The position numbers and the translations under genes were made by a program. Of a DNA stretch of 64,000 bases, positions 1-8,568 are shown in pieces; within the stretch, counting starts at the first letter, position 1; the number at the start of each line of letters is the position of its first letter. The notes beneath the pieces are model-generated. The model worked only from the letters and a program-made list of their open reading frames with translations, made no database searches and had not been told where the DNA came from. This stretch comes from Clostridiales bacterium (lineage in GTDB: Bacteria; Bacillota; Clostridia; Lachnospirales; Lachnospiraceae), in assembly GCA_023663185.1 (NCBI GenBank), contig JAMPHY010000014.1, forward strand, positions 1 to 64,000, given 5' to 3'.

Positions 1-39
1 TTTCGCACTAACAACAACGGCTAATTCATATTTGTTCAT
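1..39 (-). CDS. rpsF: 30S ribosomal protein S6 (N-terminal 13 codons only)
   Basis: The start of a gene that runs off the left edge. The 13 visible residues (MNKYELAVVVSAK) are the characteristic N-terminus of clostridial ribosomal protein S6, which binds the central domain of 16S rRNA as a heterodimer with S18. The ATG at 39 is preceded by an AAGGAGGT ribosome binding site with good spacing. A sigma-A type promoter lies about 85 bases upstream. In related genomes rpsF is followed by ssb and rpsR, which would be outside this window. Only 13 residues are visible, but the match and the DUF951 gene next to it make the call fairly secure. Confidence 0.85.
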   Translation of the reverse strand, partial: MNKYELAVVVSAK

Positions 40-121
40 GCTTGTTACCTCCTTTTGGTCTCTGGCCCCCGTGGGAGCAAGGATATTTGACTGTATGTTA
101 TAAATAATGTTACAGTTTATT

Positions 122-150
122 ATAATAACATAAGTTTCTGCGGTTTTCAA
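122..150 (-). promoter_or_regulatory. Sigma-A type promoter of rpsF
   Basis: On the minus strand a TTGAAA -35 box (145-150) and a TATTAT -10 box (122-127) are separated by exactly 17 bases. This leaves a leader of roughly 70-80 nt before the rpsF start codon, which is long enough for an autoregulatory structure. Seen in sequence; not tested. Confidence 0.65.
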
Positions 151-190
151 TTGTTTTTCTGATTTTTATTAACTTTTTGTAAAAAATATT

Positions 191-373
191 TTATTCCTTG
201 CGAAGCACATCTTTTATATTCTTCTCCACAAGTCGTCTGGCAATCATAATCTGATGACCGCAGCCGCAGCATTTTAGCCGGAAATCTGCTCCAATCCGCA
301 GCACTTCCCACTCCTTAGAACCGCAAGGGTGCTGCTTTTTTAATTTCACTATGTCGCCCACCTGAATATCCAC
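191..373 (-). CDS. DUF951 domain-containing protein
   Basis: A 60-residue protein of the DUF951 family. The family signature is present: MDIQVGDIV at the start, HPCGSKEWEV at about 15-24 and LKCCGCGHQIM at about 33-43. The cysteines (C17, C35, C36, C38) could bind a metal. The function is unknown. The start codon is GTG at 373, seven bases after a GGGG-containing ribosome binding site. The gene lies just upstream of the rpsF promoter, a neighbourhood common for this family in Firmicutes, and 21 bases downstream of the sirtuin gene, so the two may share a transcript. Confidence 0.85.
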   Translation of the reverse strand: MDIQVGDIVKLKKQHPCGSKEWEVLRIGADFRLKCCGCGHQIMIARRLVEKNIKDVLRKE

Positions 374-394
374 TGTTATTCCCCTTATCGTATT

Positions 395-1114
395 CTATGA
401 GAGTTGTGAAAATATTTCTCCTATACTGCCCTGTACTACCAAATCCGCCGCACTATCCCGTGGCGTAGGCGTCTTATTAATCAGTATAAGTTTATTCCCG
501 CTGTAATAATCAATAAGTCCTGCCGCCGGATATACAGCAAGCGAAGTCCCTCCGATAATAAGAACGTCTGCATTACTGATATAACGAACTGCATCCTGCA
601 AAGTGTTCTGGTTCAGTCCTTCTTCATATAAAACCACGTCAGGCTTAATTCCACCGCCGCAGGAACAGCGCGGCACGCCCTCTGAGTTAAGAATATACTC
701 CGCATCGTATGACTTACCACAGTCCTCGCAGTAATTACGCAGCACCGAGCCGTGCAGCTCCAATACAACCTTGCTGCCCGCCGCCTGATGAAGTCCGTCG
801 ATATTCTGCGTTACCACCGCTTTTAACTTACCTTGTCTCTCCCATTCGGCAAGCTTCAAGTGCGCAGCATTCGGCTTCGCATCAAGACAGAGCATCTTAT
901 CCCGATAGAAACGATAAAACTCTGCGGTATGCCTGCGATAAAAAGTGTGGCTCAATATCGTCTCAGGGGGATAGTCATATTTCTGATTATAAAGACCGTC
1001 CACGCTGCGAAAATCCGGAATACCGCTCTCCGTAGATACTCCTGCTCCTCCGAAAAATACAATATTATTTGTACCGCGAATAATCTCGTCCAGTTGTTCA
1101 ATTTCCTTCGTCAT
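395..1114 (-). CDS. NAD-dependent protein deacylase, sirtuin (Sir2/CobB family)
   Basis: A 239-residue sirtuin, which removes acyl groups from lysines while consuming NAD+. The NAD-binding GGAGVSTESGIPDFRS motif is near residue 22, TQNIDGLH near 102, and the catalytic histidine is in LELHGS (His121). Zinc ligands are a CxxC pair (C129, C132) and a CxC pair (C150, C152). I chose the ATG at 1114, which sits eight bases after AAAGGAG; a GTG at 1123 would be almost on top of that site. It follows leuA by 41 bases in the same direction. Whether it prefers acetyl, succinyl or other acyl groups cannot be read with certainty from the sequence. Confidence 0.9.
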   Translation of the reverse strand: MTKEIEQLDEIIRGTNNIVFFGGAGVSTESGIPDFRSVDGLYNQKYDYPPETILSHTFYRRHTAEFYRFYRDKMLCLDAKPNAAHLKLAEWERQGKLKAVVTQNIDGLHQAAGSKVVLELHGSVLRNYCEDCGKSYDAEYILNSEGVPRCSCGGGIKPDVVLYEEGLNQNTLQDAVRYISNADVLIIGGTSLAVYPAAGLIDYYSGNKLILINKTPTPRDSAADLVVQGSIGEIFSQLS

Positions 1115-1154
1115 GATAAACACTCCTTTCTCTGTCTGCGAGTTTATACTTGTA

Positions 1155-2828
1155 TTATCCGAGTTTCAATCTGTTAATTGCGGAGAAAATCGCTCTTACC
1201 GATGCTCTGGTAATGTTAGAGCTTACTCCCACGCCGTAAGTAACCCTGCCGCTGTTCACATCAAGCAGATGTATATATGCCGCCGCCTGTGAATTAGAAC
1301 CGCTCTGCAATGCGTGTTCCTCGTAATCCAATATCTTAATGTCAATGGAAAGCGCTTCCTGCAAGCCTCTCTTTGCCGCGTCAATCGGTCCATTTCCCAC
1401 CGCTTCAAACTTCTTAGAAACATCATGGTCCGTATACTCGACAACCACTCTGGTATCAAATTCTGATTTTATCTCCCCGCTTAAGTCGTCCATACGCAGC
1501 TTGCGGAAATGAATAGGCTCTTTCTGGTCCAGATATTCGCTGCGGAAGCTATCCATAATCTGTTCCGGTGAAACCTCTCCCTGTTTCTCAGAAATTGCCT
1601 GAATGACATCGGCAAACTCTCTGTGCATTCCTTTAGGAAGCTTAAAGCCAAAGTAGGTGTCCATAATAAACGCAACTCCGCCCTTGCCGGACTGTGAATT
1701 AATCCTGACAATAGGCTCGTATTCCTTACCTATGTCAGCCGGATCTATCGGCAGATAAGGAACCTGCCATATCTGGCTGTTACGTTCCTTCATTGCTTTA
1801 ATGCCCTTGTTGATAGCGTCCTGATGCGAGCCTGAAAAGGCGGTAAATACCATCTTGCCTGCATACGGGTGACGAGGGTGAATCGGAATCTTACAGCACC
1901 TTTCATATATTTCAATACTTTCGTTAATATGTTCAATCGCAAGTTCCGGATCAATTCCCTGAGAAAACATATTATAAGCAATATTCAAAATATCCACATT
2001 TCCGGTTCGCTCGCCATTACCAAAAAGCGTGCCTTCAACACGGTCAGCTCCTGCAAGCAGCGCAAGCTCGGTACTTGCCACGCCCGTTCCTCTGTCGTTA
2101 TGAGGGTGTACGCTTAAGATAATGCTTTCCCTGTTCTTAAAGTGTTTGTTCATCCACTCAATCTGGTCCGCATAGACATTCGGCGTATTCATTTCTACGG
2201 TAGATGGCAGATTTATAATCATCGGCTCTTCCTTAGTAGGTCCCCATGTTTCCTGAACCGCCGTACATATTTCCAGTGCAAAATCCAACTCCGTACCTGT
2301 GAAGCTCTCCGGCGAATACTCAAGCACTATTTTGCCGGGAAAGTTCTTAGCACGCTCTTTTACCATCTTAGTGCCTTCTACCGCGATACCTATAATATGC
2401 TCTTTATCCATGCCGAATACCACGTCGCGCTGAAGGGTTGAGGTGGAATTATAAATATGAACCACCGCCTGCTTACACCCCTGAATCGACTCAAAGGTTC
2501 TGTCAATCAGTTCTTCCCTGCATTGCGTAAGCACCTGTACCATTACGTCGTCTGGTATCATTCTGCGTTCTATTAACTGCCGCAGAAAATCATATTCAAT
2601 CTGGCTCGCTGCCGGAAAGCCGATTTCTATTTCCTTAAAGCCAAGCTTAATCAGATAATTAAAAAATTCTATCTTCTCATGCACAAGCATCGGCTCAATT
2701 AACGCCTGATTTCCGTCTCTTAAGTCCACACTGCACCAAATCGGCGCTTTAACAATTTCCTTGTTCGGCCATTCCCTTTCGGGATAGTATACAACCGGAT
2801 TCTTTTGATATCTTTTATAATTCAACAT
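1155..2828 (-). CDS. leuA: 2-isopropylmalate synthase
   Basis: About 557 residues, the long LeuA form of the HMG-CoA lyase-like family. It condenses acetyl-CoA with 2-oxoisovalerate, the first committed step of leucine synthesis. Seen: the DLRDGNQAL metal and substrate motif near residue 40, SVHPHNDRGTG near 240, LFGNGERTGNVD near 270 and a C-terminal regulatory dimer domain (about 430-557) that normally carries leucine feedback control. The ATG at 2828 follows GGAGGAAAGC; the ATG at 2843 lies before that site. A terminator-like hairpin stands about 20 bases upstream, leaving little room for a separate promoter. No other leucine genes are near. Confidence 0.93.
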   Translation of the reverse strand: MLNYKRYQKNPVVYYPEREWPNKEIVKAPIWCSVDLRDGNQALIEPMLVHEKIEFFNYLIKLGFKEIEIGFPAASQIEYDFLRQLIERRMIPDDVMVQVLTQCREELIDRTFESIQGCKQAVVHIYNSTSTLQRDVVFGMDKEHIIGIAVEGTKMVKERAKNFPGKIVLEYSPESFTGTELDFALEICTAVQETWGPTKEEPMIINLPSTVEMNTPNVYADQIEWMNKHFKNRESIILSVHPHNDRGTGVASTELALLAGADRVEGTLFGNGERTGNVDILNIAYNMFSQGIDPELAIEHINESIEIYERCCKIPIHPRHPYAGKMVFTAFSGSHQDAINKGIKAMKERNSQIWQVPYLPIDPADIGKEYEPIVRINSQSGKGGVAFIMDTYFGFKLPKGMHREFADVIQAISEKQGEVSPEQIMDSFRSEYLDQKEPIHFRKLRMDDLSGEIKSEFDTRVVVEYTDHDVSKKFEAVGNGPIDAAKRGLQEALSIDIKILDYEEHALQSGSNSQAAAYIHLLDVNSGRVTYGVGVSSNITRASVRAIFSAINRLKLG

Positions 2829-2845
2829 TATGCTTTCCTCCATTT

Positions 2846-2870
2846 AAAAAGCCCGTTTATTCAACGGGCT
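2846..2870 (-). terminator. Intrinsic terminator between HPr and leuA
   Basis: On the minus strand AGCCCGTT and AACGGGCT form an 8-bp stem with a 5-base loop, followed directly by TTTTT. It should end the glmM-HPr transcript. Because it lies only about 20 bases before the leuA start codon it could also act as an attenuator of leuA. Confidence 0.85.
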
Positions 2871-2884
2871 TAAGTTAGATAGTG

Positions 2885-3148
2885 TTATTCGCCAAGACCA
2901 CTCTCTATCGCACCAACGAGAGCCTTCAATGCTTCCTCCTCATCTTCGCCGTCACACACAAACTCAATCTCATCGCCACATTTGACACACGCCCCCAAAA
3001 CGCTTAGCACGCTTTTGGCGTTAGCTGTATTTTCTTTAAAAGAAAACGTAATCAATGATTTAAATTTCATGGCTTCTTTACATAGGATGCCTGCGGGACG
3101 TAGATGCAGACCTGTTGGGTTCTTTATAACCACTTTTTGACTTACCAT
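2885..3148 (-). CDS. ptsH: HPr phosphocarrier protein of the phosphotransferase system
   Basis: An 87-residue HPr. It carries phosphate from Enzyme I to sugar-specific EIIA domains in the cytoplasm. The active histidine is His15 in GLHLRPAG, and the regulatory serine is Ser46 in NAKSVLSVLG, the HPr kinase target used in Firmicute catabolite control. Length and spacing are typical. A GGAGG site stands 10 bases before the ATG. It follows glmM by 52 bases and is closed by a terminator. No ptsI is in the window. Confidence 0.93.
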   Translation of the reverse strand: MVSQKVVIKNPTGLHLRPAGILCKEAMKFKSLITFSFKENTANAKSVLSVLGACVKCGDEIEFVCDGEDEEEALKALVGAIESGLGE

Positions 3149-3200
3149 ACCCTCATTACCTCCAATTCATATTTATAACTATATCATTTTTTTCAAAATA

Positions 3201-4550
3201 TCACAATAGAATGTTTTGTATTAGCTCTGCTAATTTTTTCGCTTCTTCATCTATCATGTTCTTATCTTTGCCTTCAATCATAACCCGCACAAGCGGCTCC
3301 GTTCCTGACGGTCTGATTAGTACGCGCCCTTCCCCGGCAAACTTCTTATTAAGCTCATCTATCGCGTCCGCAATCTCCGGATAATCCATATAATTTTCTT
3401 TTTTATGGTTCGGAACTTTGGCATTGACAAGCGCCTGCGGCATAACTTCCATTACCTTCGCTAACTCTGACAACGGTTTCTTAGTTTCAGCTACTACCTG
3501 TAGCAGATGTAGCGCGCTAAGGAGTCCGTCTCCCGTCGTATTCTCATCTAAGAAAATTACGTGTCCTGACTGCTCTCCACCCAGACTTGCGCCAATTTCA
3601 CGCATTCTCTCCAGCACATATCTGTCGCCGACTTTTGTCTGTTCTATATGTATGTTGTTTTTCTCTGCCATCATCAAAAAACCGAGATTACTCATAACGG
3701 TTACTACAATCGTATCCTTGTTAAGTTTACCGTTATTTTTCATATGCAGACCGACTATCGCCATAATCTGATCTCCGTCTACTACCTTACCCGATTCGTC
3801 TACCGCCAGCAGCCTATCTGCGTCGCCGTCAAAAGCAAGCCCTAAATTCGCCTTCTCATACACAACCCTTGCCTGCAGTTCGTTCATATGGGTAGAGCCG
3901 CAGTTAGCGTTTATATTAATTCCGTCCGGATTATTATGTATCGCCACCACTTCTGCTCCAAGCTCTTTAAGCGCCTCCACCGAAGTGTAGAAAGAAGCTC
4001 CCTCTGCGCAGTCTACCACGATTTTCATACCTTGAAGGTCCACTCTGACAGCCTGTATCGCATGATTAATATATTCCTCCCTCGCATCAGTGCGGTACTT
4101 AATCTTACCCACTCCTGCGCCTATGGGGAACTTGATATCCGGCAGCCCGTCTCGTATAAGCGCCTCTATCTCGTCCTCTAAAGAATCTGGAAGCTTATAT
4201 CCGCTGCCGTCAAAAAATTTAATTCCGTTAAATTCTACTGTATTATGCGACGCGGATATAACTACTCCCGCATCTACTTTGTATTTTCTTGTTAAGTATG
4301 CAACCGCCGGCGTAGGCACTATGCCTACATAAACCGCATTCGCTCCCACAGAGCACGCCCCCGCCATCAAAGCGTTAGCAAGCATATCGCCTGAAATTCT
4401 CGTATCGCAGCCGACCATAATCGTCGGTTTATGCTTATTCTCTTTAGAAAGCACATAAGCACCCGCCTGCCCTAACTGCATTGCAAGCTGTGGGGTAAGC
4501 TCCTCGTTGGCTATTCCCCTGACGCCGTCCGTACCAAACATTCTTCCCAT
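3201..4550 (-). CDS. glmM: Phosphoglucosamine mutase
   Basis: 449 residues of the alpha-D-phosphohexomutase family. It converts glucosamine-6-phosphate to glucosamine-1-phosphate on the route to UDP-GlcNAc and peptidoglycan. The phosphoserine is Ser101 in VISASHNT, the magnesium site is DGDADR (241-246), and the phosphate-binding RPSGTEP is near the C-terminus. It is third in the conserved order cdaA-cdaR-glmM; CdaA-GlmM contact is known in other Firmicutes to restrain c-di-AMP synthesis. An AAAGGAGC site precedes the ATG. Confidence 0.95.
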   Translation of the reverse strand: MGRMFGTDGVRGIANEELTPQLAMQLGQAGAYVLSKENKHKPTIMVGCDTRISGDMLANALMAGACSVGANAVYVGIVPTPAVAYLTRKYKVDAGVVISASHNTVEFNGIKFFDGSGYKLPDSLEDEIEALIRDGLPDIKFPIGAGVGKIKYRTDAREEYINHAIQAVRVDLQGMKIVVDCAEGASFYTSVEALKELGAEVVAIHNNPDGININANCGSTHMNELQARVVYEKANLGLAFDGDADRLLAVDESGKVVDGDQIMAIVGLHMKNNGKLNKDTIVVTVMSNLGFLMMAEKNNIHIEQTKVGDRYVLERMREIGASLGGEQSGHVIFLDENTTGDGLLSALHLLQVVAETKKPLSELAKVMEVMPQALVNAKVPNHKKENYMDYPEIADAIDELNKKFAGEGRVLIRPSGTEPLVRVMIEGKDKNMIDEEAKKLAELIQNILL

Positions 4551-4583
4551 ATCTTAAAACTGCTCCTTTCTAAAGCACAAAAT

Positions 4584-5864
4584 CTATTCTTCCACTCCCG
4601 TCACTTCGACATTTAATCTTACCGTCTCTTTAAGCGCTGCCGTTTCGTCCAGATTAAATACCAGCTCCATAAGATATACGCCTTCGCTTATTTCTTCTAT
4701 ATCGTGGATATCCATATATGCAGTAACATCTATAGCTCCCACAATCGCCGACGCATCTACCTCATCTATGTCGCGTGCCAGACCAACCAGCGTTAAGGAA
4801 TAAGTCGTTGTTTCTTCTGCTATTTCAGCTTTGTAACCTTCCGGTACATTGATAATTTGCACGTTTCTTATCGGCATCGTTATAACACGTTCTACTTCCG
4901 CTTCCACGGATACATTGACCGTGAATTTGCCGTTAAAGTTCTCTTCTGCCAACGTCACTCCGTCAGGAAGATAATTATTTATGTCTATAACTTGTTCCAG
5001 ACTTTCTGTAGCACCCGTAATATCCAGCGCGGTCTCCGGTATTTCTATAGCGGTAATATCTTCAATAGCCTTTGTTCGTCCGGCAATGATAACGCTGTCC
5101 TTAGTTGACGACACCTCGCCCGTCGCCTGATAACCCTTTGCCGGAGTGCCCGTCGTATTAATATTAATCGCTACAGTCTTAGTTGCAAGAATTTCCACGT
5201 TAATATGCACTTTGCTGATATTCTTAACAATACTTCCGGATACGATTTCGTTATCGTTCTCATCATAAAGCTTCACTACCGAGTCCGTTCCGATATTGCT
5301 TGTAAATCCCGACACATTGACGGTTGCCGAAGCTCTCTTTACCTGTGAGATAATAGAATCCGGTCCCGTTATCTCCACAAGATTCTGATCTGTCGTTATA
5401 TCTCCAACTATATATCCTTCCTTCACCGTGCCTGTCGTAGATGTTCTAAGCTGCAAAGTCTTCGTTCTCTTATTTTCAATATTCAATTTTACACTATCTA
5501 TATTTCCTGTTATACTCTCAAGTTTATCATTATATTTATTAGTTGAAAGTTTAATTGCAATCGTATTGAGGCTCGTCAAATCATTCATATCCGCAACTGC
5601 AACTATATTGCTTTCGTCCAATAAATCTATGATGGAGCGTTTTGCGGATACCGTAACCACATCTATTACGTCTGTATCGTCTAAAACCTCATATATTTGT
5701 CCGCTATTTGTAATCAAATCCGCATTCTGTATCTTAACCGGAACATTATATACCCTATATGTTCCCACAGGATCGTTTATATTGGTAACAACGAGCCATA
5801 GGATAGCTGCAAAAATGAAGGAACCCAGTTTAAGCCCCCAATTTCTGGTTAATTTATTCTTCAT
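4584..5864 (-). CDS. cdaR: YbbR-domain protein, regulator of the diadenylate cyclase
   Basis: 426 residues: one N-terminal membrane segment (about 10-27) followed by an extracytoplasmic part made of repeated YbbR domains of about 80-90 residues, recognisable by recurring KTVAININTTGTPAKGY-like strands. CdaR is known to bind and modulate CdaA. Its reading frame overlaps the end of cdaA by 11 bases, which suggests translational coupling, and glmM follows 33 bases later. Confidence 0.9.
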   Translation of the reverse strand: MKNKLTRNWGLKLGSFIFAAILWLVVTNINDPVGTYRVYNVPVKIQNADLITNSGQIYEVLDDTDVIDVVTVSAKRSIIDLLDESNIVAVADMNDLTSLNTIAIKLSTNKYNDKLESITGNIDSVKLNIENKRTKTLQLRTSTTGTVKEGYIVGDITTDQNLVEITGPDSIISQVKRASATVNVSGFTSNIGTDSVVKLYDENDNEIVSGSIVKNISKVHINVEILATKTVAININTTGTPAKGYQATGEVSSTKDSVIIAGRTKAIEDITAIEIPETALDITGATESLEQVIDINNYLPDGVTLAEENFNGKFTVNVSVEAEVERVITMPIRNVQIINVPEGYKAEIAEETTTYSLTLVGLARDIDEVDASAIVGAIDVTAYMDIHDIEEISEGVYLMELVFNLDETAALKETVRLNVEVTGVEE

Positions 5865-6723
5865 TCTTTAGCCTGCCTTTCCACAACTTACGCTTTTTCT
5901 CATCTGCCGTCTTGTTCTGGATACTGCGCAGAAGTTCTCTTAACCTTTCTGCGTCCAATCCTCGCTGTAAGTTTCCGTTATACGCAACGCTAATCTTTCC
6001 GGTCTCTTCCGAGACAATAACCGTCATGGAATCTGTCGCCTCAGATATACCGACGCCCGCGCGGTGCCTTGTTCCAAGCTCCTTACTAAGCCCCATATTA
6101 TCGGATAACGGAAGATAACATGTTGCTGACGTAATACGGTTATCCCTTATTATAACAGCGCCGTCATGCAAGGGTGTATTATGCTCGAATATATTAATCA
6201 AAAGCTGATTTGACACGATAGCGTCAACGTCAATACCGGTCCGTTCATAATCTGTCAATGGCTGTTCGTTCTGCACCACAATCAGAGCTCCGGTCTTAGC
6301 TCTTCCCATTTCCACGGAAGCTTTGACGATTTCATTTATCGTGCGGTCCGAAAGCCTGCCTTCACCCGCCTTAGACGAACTAAGCGACAAAATAGGCGCA
6401 ATAAAATTCTTGCGTCCAAGATCTTCCAATGCTCTCCTCAGTTCAGGCTGCAAGACGACGACAATCGCAATCGCCGCAATGCTGAATAGGTTCGTAACAA
6501 TCCACAAAATCGTATTCATCTGGAAAAAAACCGCAATCAATAAAAAAACCGCTATAACAAAAATTCCCTTTAACAGAGCCCATGCCTTTGTATTTTTAAT
6601 CCAGAGCAAAATATAATACAGTATAAAGGCAATAATTAAAATCTCTGCAACGTCAGTCCAGAGCAGTTTAGGCATATAAAGTTTAGCTAAATAATTTTTT
6701 ATAAGTGTATTAATCTGCTGCAT
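5854..6723 (-). CDS. cdaA: Membrane-bound diadenylate cyclase
   Basis: 289 residues. Three membrane segments (about 27-43, 50-68, 72-92) precede a DisA_N cyclase domain that makes c-di-AMP from two ATP. The catalytic motifs are intact: DGA at 187-189 and GTRHRA with RHR at 219-221. c-di-AMP controls potassium and osmolyte balance and cell-wall homeostasis in Firmicutes. The gene begins 33 bases after the stop of an unknown membrane protein and overlaps cdaR. Confidence 0.95.
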   Translation of the reverse strand: MQQINTLIKNYLAKLYMPKLLWTDVAEILIIAFILYYILLWIKNTKAWALLKGIFVIAVFLLIAVFFQMNTILWIVTNLFSIAAIAIVVVLQPELRRALEDLGRKNFIAPILSLSSSKAGEGRLSDRTINEIVKASVEMGRAKTGALIVVQNEQPLTDYERTGIDVDAIVSNQLLINIFEHNTPLHDGAVIIRDNRITSATCYLPLSDNMGLSKELGTRHRAGVGISEATDSMTVIVSEETGKISVAYNGNLQRGLDAERLRELLRSIQNKTADEKKRKLWKGRLKNEE

Positions 6724-6756
6724 AGTCAGTCTTTCCCATAAAAAATATTTTTTTGC

Positions 6757-7704
6757 TTAATGGGCGCTTCTGCCCCTTCCCTGCCGTGAAATCTGCTTTA
6801 CACGTTTCTCAGGTCTTGACACCGTTACTTTAGGAACAGCCTTTACATAATAATAGTATTCGTCGTCCTCAAACTGAACTTTTTCCGCCCTGCTGTAGTC
6901 CACATGGAAAGCAAAAAATTGTAACGCGCCTGTCAAAAGAAGCGAAATTATCGTACCGAATATCGCTCCCATCACGGATACGTTTGTGTCGAACATCAAA
7001 TCTCCTACCAAAATAACCATTACATTAACTAATGCGCCCGCTACCATTGCAATTGTCCACGCATAGTCAACGCTCATTCTACGGATAATATAAACAAGTA
7101 TAATCGTAATCGCAAATGCGACAATCGTCACAACCATCTCTTTGTTATTGATAATGCCGTCTATGACAATTCTAAATCTCGCTATGGTCTCTTCCTCAGC
7201 CATTCCTGCTAAAATGGTGGCATTATCCTTCACATAACGAATCATATAATAAGATACTACACCGCACGCCACAGATATTGCAGAAGTCGGCGCTCCAATC
7301 AACCCCATTGAAAGCGGAATCACATACGGAATCTTTAGCAAAAAGCAGACCGGAGTGAGTACAACCGCTACCGTATCTTTGGGTGAAAATCTAAAATAAA
7401 GCAAAAACATGAGTAAAAATACTACTCCTACGACAGCGGTACATTCTAAGCTGAAAGCATATAAATGCAACAGTACAAACAGCGCTGCCATAATAACAAT
7501 AAAATTCCTCGGCATAAAAGAACACATCAATGCTGCAATCAGAACAATTGAAATTCTATTAATTCCTGCCCGATATCCCAGATTAGCGTTAATCAATATC
7601 AGTGAGATAAAAGCAAGCATGAATTTTAATATAGGAGTTATATAAATCTCATATTTACTGTAAAACAGTTTAATATACTGCTTTACAACAATCAACGTCG
7701 TCAT
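6757..7704 (-). CDS. Polytopic membrane protein of unknown function
   Basis: 315 residues, not recognised. About nine hydrophobic segments occupy residues 20-275 (for example 27-40, 48-64, 66-80, 85-108, 112-130, 190-210, 218-235, 242-265), followed by a cytoplasmic, basic tail of about 45 residues that contains RPEKRVKQISRQGRGR. No catalytic motif is visible. It is the gene immediately upstream of cdaA with a 33-base gap, so it is probably cotranscribed and may be linked to c-di-AMP or envelope physiology; that link is inference from position only. The overall layout resembles membrane modules seen in SpoIIE-like proteins, but I cannot support that assignment. Confidence 0.7.
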   Translation of the reverse strand: MTTLIVVKQYIKLFYSKYEIYITPILKFMLAFISLILINANLGYRAGINRISIVLIAALMCSFMPRNFIVIMAALFVLLHLYAFSLECTAVVGVVFLLMFLLYFRFSPKDTVAVVLTPVCFLLKIPYVIPLSMGLIGAPTSAISVACGVVSYYMIRYVKDNATILAGMAEEETIARFRIVIDGIINNKEMVVTIVAFAITIILVYIIRRMSVDYAWTIAMVAGALVNVMVILVGDLMFDTNVSVMGAIFGTIISLLLTGALQFFAFHVDYSRAEKVQFEDDEYYYYVKAVPKVTVSRPEKRVKQISRQGRGRSAH

Positions 7705-7729
7705 TAATTCATCCTCTCATAACTGTATG

Positions 7730-8125
7730 TTATAGCTTGGAATTGCTATACATGTGGGATAATTTTTTTAAATTTATATAATATAGCCTCATGCTCTTGC
7801 GCGCCTTACTGTAGCGGTACGAAAAATATATATATGACAGAACCGCATATGCGCCTACCACTCCCGCATATAAAGACAAAACATGCTTGCCGAACTCCAG
7901 TAAGTCCATTCTGTAAATATCTGTCATAAATACTTCAAAATCATAAAAAATATACACGGCAAAAACCACTACAAATGCAATACTTGCACTTATAATGGAT
8001 TTTAATACCTGCCAGCCAATGTAATCGCTGCGAAAGTAATTACCGATTGCCACATTCCGCCTGCCTTCGCCTGCCTCGTATGAAGCAAGCTTAGTCATCA
8101 AAATTACACGTTCTTCATTCAGCAT
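7730..8125 (-). CDS. Small membrane protein of unknown function
   Basis: 131 residues, not recognised. Two clear hydrophobic segments, about 43-64 and 86-108, with a basic stretch (YRYSKARKSMR) after the second. The ATG at 8125 lies behind GGAGACTTTTC. It sits between the YvyF-like gene (20 bases) and the 315-residue membrane protein (25 bases), so all three are likely one transcript that continues into cdaA. No function is assigned. Confidence 0.7.
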   Translation of the reverse strand: MLNEERVILMTKLASYEAGEGRRNVAIGNYFRSDYIGWQVLKSIISASIAFVVVFAVYIFYDFEVFMTDIYRMDLLEFGKHVLSLYAGVVGAYAVLSYIYFSYRYSKARKSMRLYYINLKKLSHMYSNSKL

Positions 8126-8145
8126 GAAAAGTCTCCAATCTGATA

Positions 8146-8553
8146 CTAATTCAGGAAACGCATCTTCGGATTCTCTTTAGTATCTTTCTTCGGTGTAGGC
8201 TTCGGCGGCTCTGGCTTTTTGATGCTGCTGCTTAATCTGGTAGCCATTTCATTCTTGCATTTATCGCAAAAACGTCCTGAAAGAATAGGAGCTTCACAGT
8301 TCTCGCAAAACAGAACAAATCCTGAGCCCTCTGCTATCTCTAGCCTCTCATCTCTTAACCACTGTTGAATCTGGTTAGTCGATACGTCGCAAGCCTCCGC
8401 TACTTCCGGAATAGTCGCATGCTTATTCTCGCGGATATAAGTCTTTACTTCTTGGAATTTTTCTTCCAGCGCTTCCCTGCACTGAGCGCAAATCGGCGGC
8501 CCTGAAACATAATTAAAAATCTTCCCACATTTTCTGCAATTTCTTACGTTCAT
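8146..8553 (-). CDS. Flagellar-operon protein of the YvyF/TIGR03826 type
   Basis: 135 residues. An N-terminal zinc-ribbon (CRKCGKIF and CAQC), a central helix-turn-helix-like segment (about 45-75, with IPEVAEACDVSTNQIQQWL) and a second zinc-ribbon (CENCEAPI and CDKC). This is the architecture of the YvyF family, found beside comF and the flgM/flagellar genes in Bacillus. Here it is 15 bases upstream of nothing but envelope genes and directly downstream of comF, keeping the comF link. A GGAGG site is present. The molecular role is not known. Confidence 0.8.
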   Translation of the reverse strand: MNVRNCRKCGKIFNYVSGPPICAQCREALEEKFQEVKTYIRENKHATIPEVAEACDVSTNQIQQWLRDERLEIAEGSGFVLFCENCEAPILSGRFCDKCKNEMATRLSSSIKKPEPPKPTPKKDTKENPKMRFLN

Positions 8554-8568
8554 AATTTTTCCTCCTAG

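Noticed and set aside
709-1177. Plus-strand open frames over the sirtuin gene
   Set aside because: They lie wholly antisense to a gene with clear catalytic motifs and have no ribosome binding sites; they are shadows.
2828-2880. T-box leader for leuA
   Set aside because: Only about 56 bases separate ptsH and leuA, too short for a T-box, and no T-box consensus is seen.
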